From: Bacillota bacterium
GTDB lineage: Bacteria > Bacillota > Clostridia > Lachnospirales > Lachnospiraceae
NCBI GenBank assembly: GCA_023437885.1
Contig: JAEZFH010000302.1
Span: forward strand, 1 to 38,147
Direction: 5' to 3'
DNA: 38,147 bases
The notes below the pieces were generated by a model. That model was not told the origin of the DNA. It ran no database searches and saw only the letters and a list, made by a program, of their open reading frames with translations. Of the stretch, positions 1 to 6,908 are shown one piece after another. Within the stretch, counting starts at the first letter, position 1. Each line of letters opens with the position of its first letter. A program made the translations under genes and the position numbers.

Positions 1-99
1 GACGGAAATGTCACTTTTAATCATGCTAATATTGAAATTTCTAAAGAATTTAAAACCAAAAAAATAAAAGATATAGAAGAAATATTAACAAACCAATAA
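1..99 (+). CDS. C-terminal fragment of an unrecognised protein
   Basis: Frame 1 is open from the first base of the window and ends at TAA 97-99. The visible 32 residues are hydrophilic, rich in Lys, Glu and Ile, and end in EEILTNQ. The start lies outside the window and nothing here identifies a family. It is followed about 60 bases later by a hairpin with a T run on the same strand, which fits a gene end. Confidence 0.5.
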   Translation, partial: DGNVTFNHANIEISKEFKTKKIKDIEEILTNQ

Positions 100-162
100 A
101 CTCTACATAGGAATTCAATATAAGAACTGTTATCAAAGTCCGTGATGCATTTCGTACCAGAA

Positions 163-213
163 GGGCGTGTTCAAAACCAACATTTTCAGTTAGGATGAAA
201 CACGTCCTTTTTT
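163..213 (+). terminator. Rho-independent terminator candidate
   Basis: GGGCGTGTT (163-171) pairs with AACACGTCC (199-207) with one G-T pair, leaving a rather long loop of 27 bases, and is followed by six T (208-213). It is suitably placed to end the gene fragment that stops at 99. Confidence 0.45.
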
Positions 214-435
214 GGCACAAAAATAGGATCCCCATTGACGTGCCCGCCCTACGTTGCTCGATTTTCATAAATTTTGAGAATACTAGTCGTTTTTGAGTAC
301 CCAAATGCGCCTTTCACCTGTATCGACCGGTTAATTCTCAGATGGATTCCTTTTCCTGAAATTCAGTATAATGTGTTATTCTCACGTCATACCCTTCCTG
401 CATTTCAACAGAATCAGCGTTTATGATTTCAAGGA

Positions 436-488
436 ATAAAAAGGGACTGTCTCTCCGCAAATTAATCAATTAATTTTGAAGCAGCCCC
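436..488 (-). terminator. Terminator candidate downstream of the GNAT gene
   Basis: Read on the minus strand, GGGGCTG (488-482) pairs with CAGTCCC (449-443) with one wobble pair, further partial pairing continues inward, and a run of T follows (about 442-436). The loop is AT-rich. It lies about 160 bases past the stop of the acetyltransferase. Confidence 0.45.
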
Positions 489-646
489 TATGCTTCTCTT
501 TTTGTGATGTCTTATGGCGGACTGTTTTTACAGTACTCGCTTGAGCTTACGAGCATGTACCTTATGTCAGCATGTGCCTTGTGTCAGCCTTCGTCTTACA
601 ATCATTGCAATTACAGAGCTTTCCGGAATTTCTACCCGCACCGGCA

Positions 647-1162
647 TCACTCGCTCCCCGCTTGGTTTCTACAAGCCTTTTCAAGGATATAAGAACTCTC
701 CCTGGCATCCAACGGTTTCACGATTTTTACTACATGAAACCCCAATTTATTTACATAGAAATGATGATTTCTCCTGGAGAAGCCCGGTGTCTCGGTGCAC
801 CATTTCTTTGTATCCGGATACTCCTGCTCCACGAAATCCCAGATGGTCCTTCCGAGGCCTTTATCCTGATATCCGGTATCAACAAAAATTGCACCCAGGT
901 GATTTACTTTTGTCTTCGGATTGATCCATAAAATCAAGCAGGCCACCGCATGACCTTCCAAGGAAATCTTATAGGCTGTCGCATCCTTATGAAGCCCCCA
1001 TTTTCGCAGAAAATCACCATTGTCATAACCCTCAGGGCCTCCCTTTTCTTCTCCCAGATGAAGCCTTGTATCTTCATTGAAAGCTCTGGCCATGATGCCT
1101 GTCAATTCCTCGATATCCTCTTCCTTTAACTCCTGAAATACCAACCCTCTATATTCCTTCAT
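647..1162 (-). CDS. GNAT-family N-acetyltransferase
   Basis: A 171-residue protein with the GNAT fold signature. Strands at residues 1-90 lead to the acetyl-CoA binding segment around residues 91-112, with the core VDTGYQDKGLGRTIWDFVE corresponding to the Q/RxxGxG/A pyrophosphate loop. A C-terminal FYVNKLGF element is typical of GNAT motif B. These enzymes move an acetyl group from acetyl-CoA to an amine; the substrate cannot be read from sequence. The N-terminal half has a glycine/charge-rich insert (GEEKGGPEGYDNGDF). GAGGG about ten bases before ATG supports the start. It appears to be a single-gene unit, with a possible terminator at 436-488. Confidence 0.85.
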   Translation of the reverse strand: MKEYRGLVFQELKEEDIEELTGIMARAFNEDTRLHLGEEKGGPEGYDNGDFLRKWGLHKDATAYKISLEGHAVACLILWINPKTKVNHLGAIFVDTGYQDKGLGRTIWDFVEQEYPDTKKWCTETPGFSRRNHHFYVNKLGFHVVKIVKPLDARESSYILEKACRNQAGSE

Positions 1163-1261
1163 ACTCTGATACCCTCTTTCTGCAATGTTTCTGCTTTTCT
1201 ACTAGATTGCACTTTTCAAATGATATCCGCTTTCTTTCCATGTTTCGCGCTTTCTTCCAAA

Positions 1262-1405
1262 CCTCTGGTTTTTGATGAACTCTTGGTTTTTGCTGAACTC
1301 CTGGTTTTTGATGAACCCCTGGTTATTGCTGGACTCCTGGTTTTTCCAGACTTCCGGTTTCGTTAGCATTTTGGTTTCCACTAGTCTTCTGGCTTCTAAC
1401 TATCT
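1262..1405. repeat. Degenerate 18-bp tandem repeat
   Basis: Units beginning at 1262, 1280, 1298, 1316 and 1334 follow the pattern CTCCTGGTTTTTGATGAA with few changes; weaker copies continue with the same period to about 1405. The period equals six codons, but no start codon or RBS precedes the open frame across it, and that frame ends in TAG near 1365. It fills the spacer between the AraC-type gene and the GNAT gene. Confidence 0.7.
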
Positions 1406-1438
1406 CCTTCCGGTTATCTGTCATCCCATAGCCCTGTC

Positions 1439-3010
1439 TTACAGCTTCTGAACCAGCTCCTGAAGCACCTGACAAGCTTTGGCTTCCTGCTCCTTTGCCT
1501 TAAGGATCAGGCCGACCAACTCCCTGCGTACCTCAGGACGTGCAAAGTTTCTGGTATTTTCCTCATTTTGAATAAACCCGCCGATGATCTGACTCATCCT
1601 GGGACCCAGCTCTGCCGCACCCCTAAAATACCGGGCAGCCAGCCTGCATTCCTTTTCTAGCTCCGATGCCTGCCCGCCGGATGCCATATCCTTTGCGATC
1701 TGTTCCAGATAAGCCGCCGCATAGTAGCGTCCCTCACCCAGCATCACCTCGGCATCATTCTGACATACCAGCCGTTCATATAAAATCGGCAAAATGGCCC
1801 CCTTAGGAAACTCGCTGTCGTCTCCTACCCTGCTCGCCCACATATCATAGGCCAGAGGACCTCCCGCATATTCCGCAACGAGCTTCTTCTCCTGATCATA
1901 GTAGCATATCTTCTCCTTCATCAGGATATGGATGGCATTCTCCAGTATCTCCTTATGGCTTGCCAGCGGCTCCCTTCGTTCACCAACCGAGATCAGGGCT
2001 ACCGTACATTCATTCTCCCACCAGCCGTCCGTAGCAAAATATCCGCTTTCCTCCTGAGTTACATTCTTAGCAAACTCCTGATTCTCCTGGAAGCAGTTCC
2101 AGCCCAGCAATACATTGCCGTGATCCCGGTATCCGGTCAGCAGACACGCCTCCGGTGGTCCGATAATTCCAAAGGCAATAACCGGTCTGCCTTCGTCCAG
2201 CTCCGCCTTAAGAAAGCTTATAAACCCGTCCTTGCTGCTGTCTTCCCTCTTCAGCAGGCGGTAGCTTCTCCCTGCCGCCGCAAAGGCTCGCCGAAAGGCC
2301 TCATATTGGTCCTCATAGATGTTCATAATGTCAACATTTCCGCCGTCCCAGTACGCTATATTCCAGCGCAGCCGGAAAGCCGCTCCCGTAATCGCCATAA
2401 TATAGGCATAATCCACCTGCTGCCCCATGTAATTCAGACAAGCCTTCATCGCTGCACAAAAGGGGGTACACTCCTCGAAGGAATACGCTACCTTCGGCAC
2501 CCCATATAGGATGCAGCTATCCTTTGTTTTCTCCATACTGTTCATAGAACGATCCACCTCCGTTATATTCGGCTGCTTGCCTGCCAAGCCGGCAAGCGCC
2601 TCTCCCGTGGTAGCTGTCCCATCCTGCTTTAATAGCATATGTCCGTACATTCCAATGAGAATACGCTTTCTTCCCACCCTAAGCTTACAGGAATTCCTGC
2701 GAAGCTGTGAAGGAGGAATATCCATATGGCGTTTGAACGCTCTTGTGAAAGCATCATAGCTTTCAAACATATAATCCGCTGCAATATCCGTCAGGCTTTT
2801 CTGTGTATGTACAATATCAAAAGCCGCATTGGAAAGCCTTCGAAGCAGGATATAACGGGACAGAGTGATTCCCGTCGTCTCCCGGAAGGTCTCCCGGATA
2901 TGGCGGTAGGAGAAGCCCACGGACTTCTCCAGGTCCGTATACTCAATCGGCTCTCTTACTCTAGCCTCAATAAACGTTGCTGTAGACCATATAAAAAAAG
3001 AATAGTCCAT
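1439..3010 (-). CDS. AraC-type regulator fused to a BtrH/C39-like domain
   Basis: A 523-residue protein. Residues about 10-105 hold a double helix-turn-helix of the AraC/XylS type, including the C-terminal signature SLTDIAADYMFESYDAFTRA followed by FKRHMDIPPSQLRR. The N-terminal position of the DNA-binding domain is unusual, since AraC proteins normally carry it at the C terminus. Residues about 165-345 resemble the BtrH N-terminal/papain-like fold, with a Cys-rich start (FEECTPFCAAMKACLNY), a GRPVIAFGI strand and GNVLLGWNCFQ. The last 150 residues are helical. Cys or His residues could form a catalytic or ligand-binding site, but I cannot assign one. It probably senses a small molecule and regulates transcription; the target is unknown. 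Confidence 0.75.
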   Translation of the reverse strand: MDYSFFIWSTATFIEARVREPIEYTDLEKSVGFSYRHIRETFRETTGITLSRYILLRRLSNAAFDIVHTQKSLTDIAADYMFESYDAFTRAFKRHMDIPPSQLRRNSCKLRVGRKRILIGMYGHMLLKQDGTATTGEALAGLAGKQPNITEVDRSMNSMEKTKDSCILYGVPKVAYSFEECTPFCAAMKACLNYMGQQVDYAYIMAITGAAFRLRWNIAYWDGGNVDIMNIYEDQYEAFRRAFAAAGRSYRLLKREDSSKDGFISFLKAELDEGRPVIAFGIIGPPEACLLTGYRDHGNVLLGWNCFQENQEFAKNVTQEESGYFATDGWWENECTVALISVGERREPLASHKEILENAIHILMKEKICYYDQEKKLVAEYAGGPLAYDMWASRVGDDSEFPKGAILPILYERLVCQNDAEVMLGEGRYYAAAYLEQIAKDMASGGQASELEKECRLAARYFRGAAELGPRMSQIIGGFIQNEENTRNFARPEVRRELVGLILKAKEQEAKACQVLQELVQKL

Positions 3011-3127
3011 TGAATTGCCACCTTCCTCTTCAATAATACCTTATTTATAATGCCTCATTAATAGCAAAGCAGGGTGTAAATCATACCACATTCATTTACT
3101 TCCGGAAGTGATTCCTATTATAACAAA

Positions 3128-3160
3128 GAGGGCAAAAAACACTCGATGTTTTTGACCCTC
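3128..3160 (-). terminator. Hairpin downstream of the SRAP gene
   Basis: GAGGG with an A-rich inner arm (3128-3141) faces a T-rich arm ending in CCCTC (3147-3160). On the minus strand it begins two bases after the SRAP stop codon and is followed by a short T-containing tract (CTCTTTGTT). The strong palindrome supports a terminator, though the T tract is modest. Confidence 0.5.
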
Positions 3161-3162
3161 AA

Positions 3163-3768
3163 TTACAAATCCATTCTATATTGATAACCGTAACTGTCCT
3201 CTTTCACGGCCTTCTTTACCAGCCTCGGCGGAATTCTCCTCATAAGTTCATTCGCTGCCTGCTGATCCATCAACCAGGCGGCAAGCTCCTGTCCGGGTAT
3301 CACCAGCGGCATCCGGTCGTGAACCTCCTGCACGGATTCATTTGCCTGCGTCGTCAGGATCACATAGCGCATCTCTTCCCGGTAAAAGTTATAAATTCCT
3401 GCCATATATAATATATTGGTCTCCTCCATGCGAAACAGGAATTGCCGCTTCTCCCGGTCCCACTCATAAAAGCCGGTGGAAGGAACGATGCAGCGGCGGT
3501 TGACCAAACTGTCACGGAAGATCTTTTTCTCAACAGCCGACTCCACTCTTGCATTGATGATAACACCTTTCCCATCAAACCTCGGGAAACCCCAGGTACT
3601 TACCTCCGGTGATACCTCCTGCCCCGAGGGAATTAGTATGGGTGCCTGATTCGTAGGATAGATATCTCCCGTATTAACCGTCTTGTTATGAAACCTGGCA
3701 TTCAGCTTCTCCAATATTCGGGCAATCTCATCCTTTTGCTCCACTGTAAAATTGTATCTGCCGCACAT
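3163..3768 (-). CDS. SRAP/YedK-type abasic-site DNA-protein crosslink protein
   Basis: A 201-residue SOS-response-associated peptidase (HMCES/YedK family). The start is ATG at 3768, giving MCGRYNF, because Cys2 is the essential residue that becomes the N terminus and forms a thiazolidine with abasic sites in single-stranded DNA. GTGAGG sits six bases upstream and overlaps a spurious upstream GTG. The other family residues are present: Asn72 in INARVES, Glu102 in GFYEW and His150 in HDRMP. The length matches the family. The known role is shielding abasic sites during replication. It stands alone, with a hairpin right after its stop. Confidence 0.93.
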   Translation of the reverse strand: MCGRYNFTVEQKDEIARILEKLNARFHNKTVNTGDIYPTNQAPILIPSGQEVSPEVSTWGFPRFDGKGVIINARVESAVEKKIFRDSLVNRRCIVPSTGFYEWDREKRQFLFRMEETNILYMAGIYNFYREEMRYVILTTQANESVQEVHDRMPLVIPGQELAAWLMDQQAANELMRRIPPRLVKKAVKEDSYGYQYRMDL

Positions 3769-3780
3769 ATGCAACCTCAC

Positions 3781-3968
3781 TTCCCATTCTTAGGAATATC
3801 CAAGATATAACTTCCAAGGCTGAACGGAGGATATCCTCTTCCGGTTCTAATAGATTTATTCTACCATAATTTAGTACAATCCCATAGATAATCTTTCCAA
3901 CGAATACATATTTTACTCCTGGGACTAAAAGTTAATTCATCTTCCAGTAAAAATAGGCAAAAAGCTAT
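3781..3968. other. Intergenic spacer between divergent genes
   Basis: AT-rich spacer between the SRAP gene (minus strand) and the promoter of the DUF1846 gene (plus strand). I see no ORF, repeat or clear hairpin in it; it must carry the SRAP promoter, but I could not pick one with confidence. Confidence 0.4.
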
Positions 3969-3996
3969 TTGACATTTCTTAAAATTAGATTATGAT
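3969..3996 (+). promoter_or_regulatory. Sigma-A-type promoter for the DUF1846 gene
   Basis: TTGACA (3969-3974), a 16-base spacer, and TATGAT (3991-3996). Transcription would begin near 4003, leaving a leader of about 230 bases before the start codon at 4236. Confidence 0.7.
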
Positions 3997-4002
3997 AGAG
4001 TA

Positions 4003-4235
4003 TGGTGTTTGTAGCTAACGATATCATTATGAATAAAAAGTCCGCTTGCGGACTCTTGCGCTGCTGTGCAGTTGTCTTCAGGCAACATCTATCTTACGCA
4101 TGGCATGTGCATCTGCCCATGAGGGTAAGCACAAGGAGCTTATGCTCCTTTATTTCATAGGACGCAATTTTCTATGAAGTGAAAAAACACTTGATGATCC
4201 CGATAAAATTTAAAGTATTCAAAGGAGGATACCAC
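4003..4235 (+). promoter_or_regulatory. Long structured 5' leader of the DUF1846 gene
   Basis: Four hairpins follow one another: AGTCCGC/GCGGACT (4039-4054), GTTGTC/GGCAAC (4071-4086), an imperfect CATGGCA/TGCCCATG (4099-4121) and AAGGAGC/GCTCCTT (4133-4150). The last is followed by TATTT, a weak terminator-like tail. A 43-codon ORF runs through the hairpins (ATG 4029, TAG 4158-4160) and contains four Cys codons, but no clear Shine-Dalgarno precedes it. The arrangement suggests attenuation or a cis-regulatory RNA; I do not recognise a known riboswitch class. Confidence 0.45.
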
Positions 4236-5741
4236 ATGAAAACCGGTTTTGATCCACAGAAGTATATTGATGAGCAGTCCAAGTTTATTCTGGAGAGAGT
4301 CAATAACTATGATAAGCTCTACCTGGAATTCGGAGGGAAATTAATTGGAGATAAGCATGCGAAACGAGTACTTCCGGGCTTTGACGAGGATGCAAAAATC
4401 AAATTACTTCAAAAGCTGAAGGACCAGGCCGAAATCATCATATGCGTATACGCCGGCGATATTGAACGCAATAAAATCCGCGGCGACTTCGGTATCACTT
4501 ACGATATGGAGGTGCTTCGTCTCCTGGACGATCTTCGCAGCTATGGCCTGGAGGTAAACAGCGTGGTGATTACCCGCTACAGCAGGCAGCCCGCCACCAC
4601 TGTGTTCATCAACAAGCTGGAGCGCCGCAGCATTAAGGTATATACCCATGCCGCCATCCCCGGCTATCCGGCAGATGTGGATACCATAGTCAGCGAGAAC
4701 GGTTACGGCATCAATCCCTATATTACCACCACCAAGCCCATCGTTGTGGTAACCGCTCCCGGTGCCAACAGCGGTAAGCTGGCGACCTGTTTAAACCAGC
4801 TCTATCATGAGTACAACATGGGACACAATGCCGGCTACTCCAAATTTGAGACCTTCCCCGTATGGAATGTACCGCTGAAGCATCCTCTTAATATTGCATA
4901 TGAAGCTGCCACCGTAGATCTGAAGGATGTAAATATGATTGATAACTTCCACTTTGAGCGTTATCATGAGGTTACCATAAATTACAACCGGGATCTGGAG
5001 ATGTTCCCGGTAATCAAGCGCATTATCGAGAAGATCACGGGCAAGGAATCCATGTACCAGTCCCCTACGGATATGGGTGTCAACCGCGTCGGCTATGGCA
5101 TCATCGATGATGCCATCGTTACCGAAGCTTCCAAGCAGGAGATTATCCGTCGTTATTTTTTCACTATATGTGATTTTAAGAAGGGCCTGCTGGATGAGGA
5201 ATCCGTTAACCGCATGAAGGTAATCCTGGAGGAGGTTTGCTTAAAGCAGGAGGACCGGGGCTGTGTTCTCCCGGCAAGAGAGTACGCTGCGAAGCTTAAG
5301 GAATGCTCGGCCGACAACGAAGTCGTACCCGTCATTGCCTTTGAATTCGAGGGCGGAAAGATCATCACCGGAAAAGGCTCTACAACCATGGACTGCTGCT
5401 CCGCCGCGCTGCTGAACGCCATCAAGTACCTGGCCGGCATCAGCGATGATATCTTCTTACTGTCACCCCTGATTCTAAATACCATCCGCGACCTGAAGGA
5501 ACGGGATCTTCACAGCAAGATTACCTATTTGAACGCCAATGAGATTCTCATCGCGCTCAGCATCTGTGCGGTAACTAATCCTACCGCCCAGCTCGCTTAC
5601 GATAAATTATCCGGACTTTCCGGCGTGCAGGCTCATTGTACTGTGATGCTGAACCGTAATGATGAGCAAATTCTGAAGAAGCTTGGCATCGATGTCACCT
5701 GTGACGCTGTATATCCTTCCGAGAATTTGTATTATGTATAA
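4236..5741 (+). CDS. DUF1846 (UPF0371) family protein
   Basis: A 501-residue protein matching the DUF1846/UPF0371 family in length and style (opening GFDPQKYIDEQSKFILERVN; later TAPGANSGKLATCLNQLYHE, with a P-loop-like GANSGK). The protein is cytosolic with no signal peptide or membrane span. Family members have solved structures, but a biochemical role is not firmly established. The start is ATG 4236, where AAAGGAGG lies eight bases upstream; a longer frame from 4179 has no such site. It is a single-gene unit between its own promoter and the strong terminator at 5809-5849. The long structured leader suggests regulated expression. Confidence 0.88.
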   Translation: MKTGFDPQKYIDEQSKFILERVNNYDKLYLEFGGKLIGDKHAKRVLPGFDEDAKIKLLQKLKDQAEIIICVYAGDIERNKIRGDFGITYDMEVLRLLDDLRSYGLEVNSVVITRYSRQPATTVFINKLERRSIKVYTHAAIPGYPADVDTIVSENGYGINPYITTTKPIVVVTAPGANSGKLATCLNQLYHEYNMGHNAGYSKFETFPVWNVPLKHPLNIAYEAATVDLKDVNMIDNFHFERYHEVTINYNRDLEMFPVIKRIIEKITGKESMYQSPTDMGVNRVGYGIIDDAIVTEASKQEIIRRYFFTICDFKKGLLDEESVNRMKVILEEVCLKQEDRGCVLPAREYAAKLKECSADNEVVPVIAFEFEGGKIITGKGSTTMDCCSAALLNAIKYLAGISDDIFLLSPLILNTIRDLKERDLHSKITYLNANEILIALSICAVTNPTAQLAYDKLSGLSGVQAHCTVMLNRNDEQILKKLGIDVTCDAVYPSENLYYV

Positions 5742-5808
5742 TTTTTGGGAATGACATGAGGGCACTTTCTTATATGATCTGACATGCTGCTGTTTATGAA
5801 TATTTAAG

Positions 5809-5849
5809 TCAAACAGGGAAACCATCACTTGCATGGTTTCCCTGTTTGA
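5809..5849. terminator. Strong bidirectional terminator hairpin
   Basis: A perfect 17-bp stem: an arm starting TCAAACAGGG at 5809-5825 pairs with the arm ending CCCTGTTTGA at 5833-5849, around a 7-base loop. It lies between the converging DUF1846 gene (plus) and the acyltransferase-like gene (minus), so it can serve both. Confidence 0.75.
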
Positions 5850-5876
5850 TTCAGCAATATATAATTGGGGTTATAC

Positions 5877-6908
5877 TTATATGACCGGTCTATCTGCCGG
5901 TGAACCGCTGGCAGCAACCGGCTTCTTTCCCACCATCCCGTGTAAATACCGGGTAATCCACAGAATTACGACACATAAGCCAATGCTATACGCACTGCCC
6001 AGTTTATAAAAAATCGTACTTTTTAGCGCAAAGATGATAAAATTACTGATCAGCAGATAGAACAAGCTGTGTCTTCCCACCGCACTAATCCCGGACAGCA
6101 CTTTAAATCTGCACAGGTATCCCGAGGCCAGATAATAGGCATATACCATCAAGGCAGCACCCAGCAGCCATGCCAGTGACAGCGGAAAGCGGGAAGGATA
6201 CTCCTTCGAGAGATACAGCGCATCCACAATCATATAAGCAGTTCCTGCGATGGAGGCCAGCAACACCTTGAGGTTAAAATCCAGCTTCCTCCTTGCCATA
6301 GCTACCCCTGCTACAAAATATACATAGAAGGGGATCACCGGAAAATAAGAACCGCCCTTTCCTCCAATCAACGTTCCCAAAAGAGGCTTCACTTCCCGAT
6401 GGGGCAAAATGCAGACCAGCAGGGCCAATGCACCAAGACCAAACAGCACCTTTGTATTTTTACTGGTTAAAGGCTTCCATAAAATCAGCGTAACCAGAGT
6501 TAGCATCGCAAAGGAAAACAGGAACTCAGACCAGCCGGCCAACCGCTTGAACAGCAGGATTTCCAGAATCCGGTTCGCGCGGAAGGAAACCCTTTCAATA
6601 AATACTACATAGGAAAATGCAGAAATATAATATGCTCCCAAAAGACTGAGGATATTTCTCGCTGCTTTTTTAGCCGCATACCTGAAATCCTTTTGCAGAT
6701 ATGCCAAATAATACGCAAAGCCAAAGGCAAATACAAAGCCCGGAAACGTGGTCAGATTAACCCACTCACTTACAATTTTCCACCCGGCTTCCTTATCCAG
6801 ATTGCAAAAGAACTGCAGGCAGTGAGCAAAAATCATCTGCACCGTCAAAAGCCCTTTAAAAAAATCAAGCTTATTATCCCTCATTCCTCGGTTCCCATTT
6901 TCCTTCAT
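5877..6908 (-). CDS. Polytopic membrane acyltransferase-like protein
   Basis: A 343-residue integral membrane protein with about ten hydrophobic segments. The opening RDNKLDFFKGLLTVQMIFAH resembles acyltransferase-3/DUF1624-type proteins, in which an early Asp and an intramembrane His are typical. Such proteins move acyl groups onto sugars or glycans at the membrane; the donor and acceptor here are unknown. It overlaps the end of the GH2 gene by 35 bases and is the last gene of the sugar operon, ending before a strong terminator. ATG 6908 and ATG 6884 are both possible starts; neither has an ideal Shine-Dalgarno, so coupling to GH2 translation is likely. Family assignment is moderate. Confidence 0.65.
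   Translation of the reverse strand: MKENGNRGMRDNKLDFFKGLLTVQMIFAHCLQFFCNLDKEAGWKIVSEWVNLTTFPGFVFAFGFAYYLAYLQKDFRYAAKKAARNILSLLGAYYISAFSYVVFIERVSFRANRILEILLFKRLAGWSEFLFSFAMLTLVTLILWKPLTSKNTKVLFGLGALALLVCILPHREVKPLLGTLIGGKGGSYFPVIPFYVYFVAGVAMARRKLDFNLKVLLASIAGTAYMIVDALYLSKEYPSRFPLSLAWLLGAALMVYAYYLASGYLCRFKVLSGISAVGRHSLFYLLISNFIIFALKSTIFYKLGSAYSIGLCVVILWITRYLHGMVGKKPVAASGSPADRPVI

Larger units (their letters stand above)
100..646. other. Intergenic region, no convincing gene
   Basis: This stretch of about 550 bases separates the fragment ending at 99 from the GNAT gene on the other strand. It holds two hairpins, listed separately at 163-213 and 436-488. A minus-strand open frame (50-304) and overlapping plus-strand frames (504-931) lack a good ribosome binding site and have no recognisable composition, so I do not call them genes. 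The minus-strand stretch around 150-310 has the look of a short dispersed element, but that cannot be tested here. Confidence 0.4.

Noticed and set aside
50..304. 84-codon minus-strand ORF
   Set aside because: No RBS, overlaps the end of an opposing gene and a terminator hairpin, and has no recognisable composition.
504..931. Overlapping plus-strand ORFs around 504-931
   Set aside because: They run antisense to the GNAT gene, lack RBS and have unnatural composition.
1262..1405. CRISPR array or coding repeat
   Set aside because: Units of 18 bp without spacers, and the open frame across them has neither start codon nor RBS.
4029..4160. 43-codon ORF called as a gene
   Set aside because: No clear Shine-Dalgarno and it is threaded through hairpins; reported only as part of the leader.
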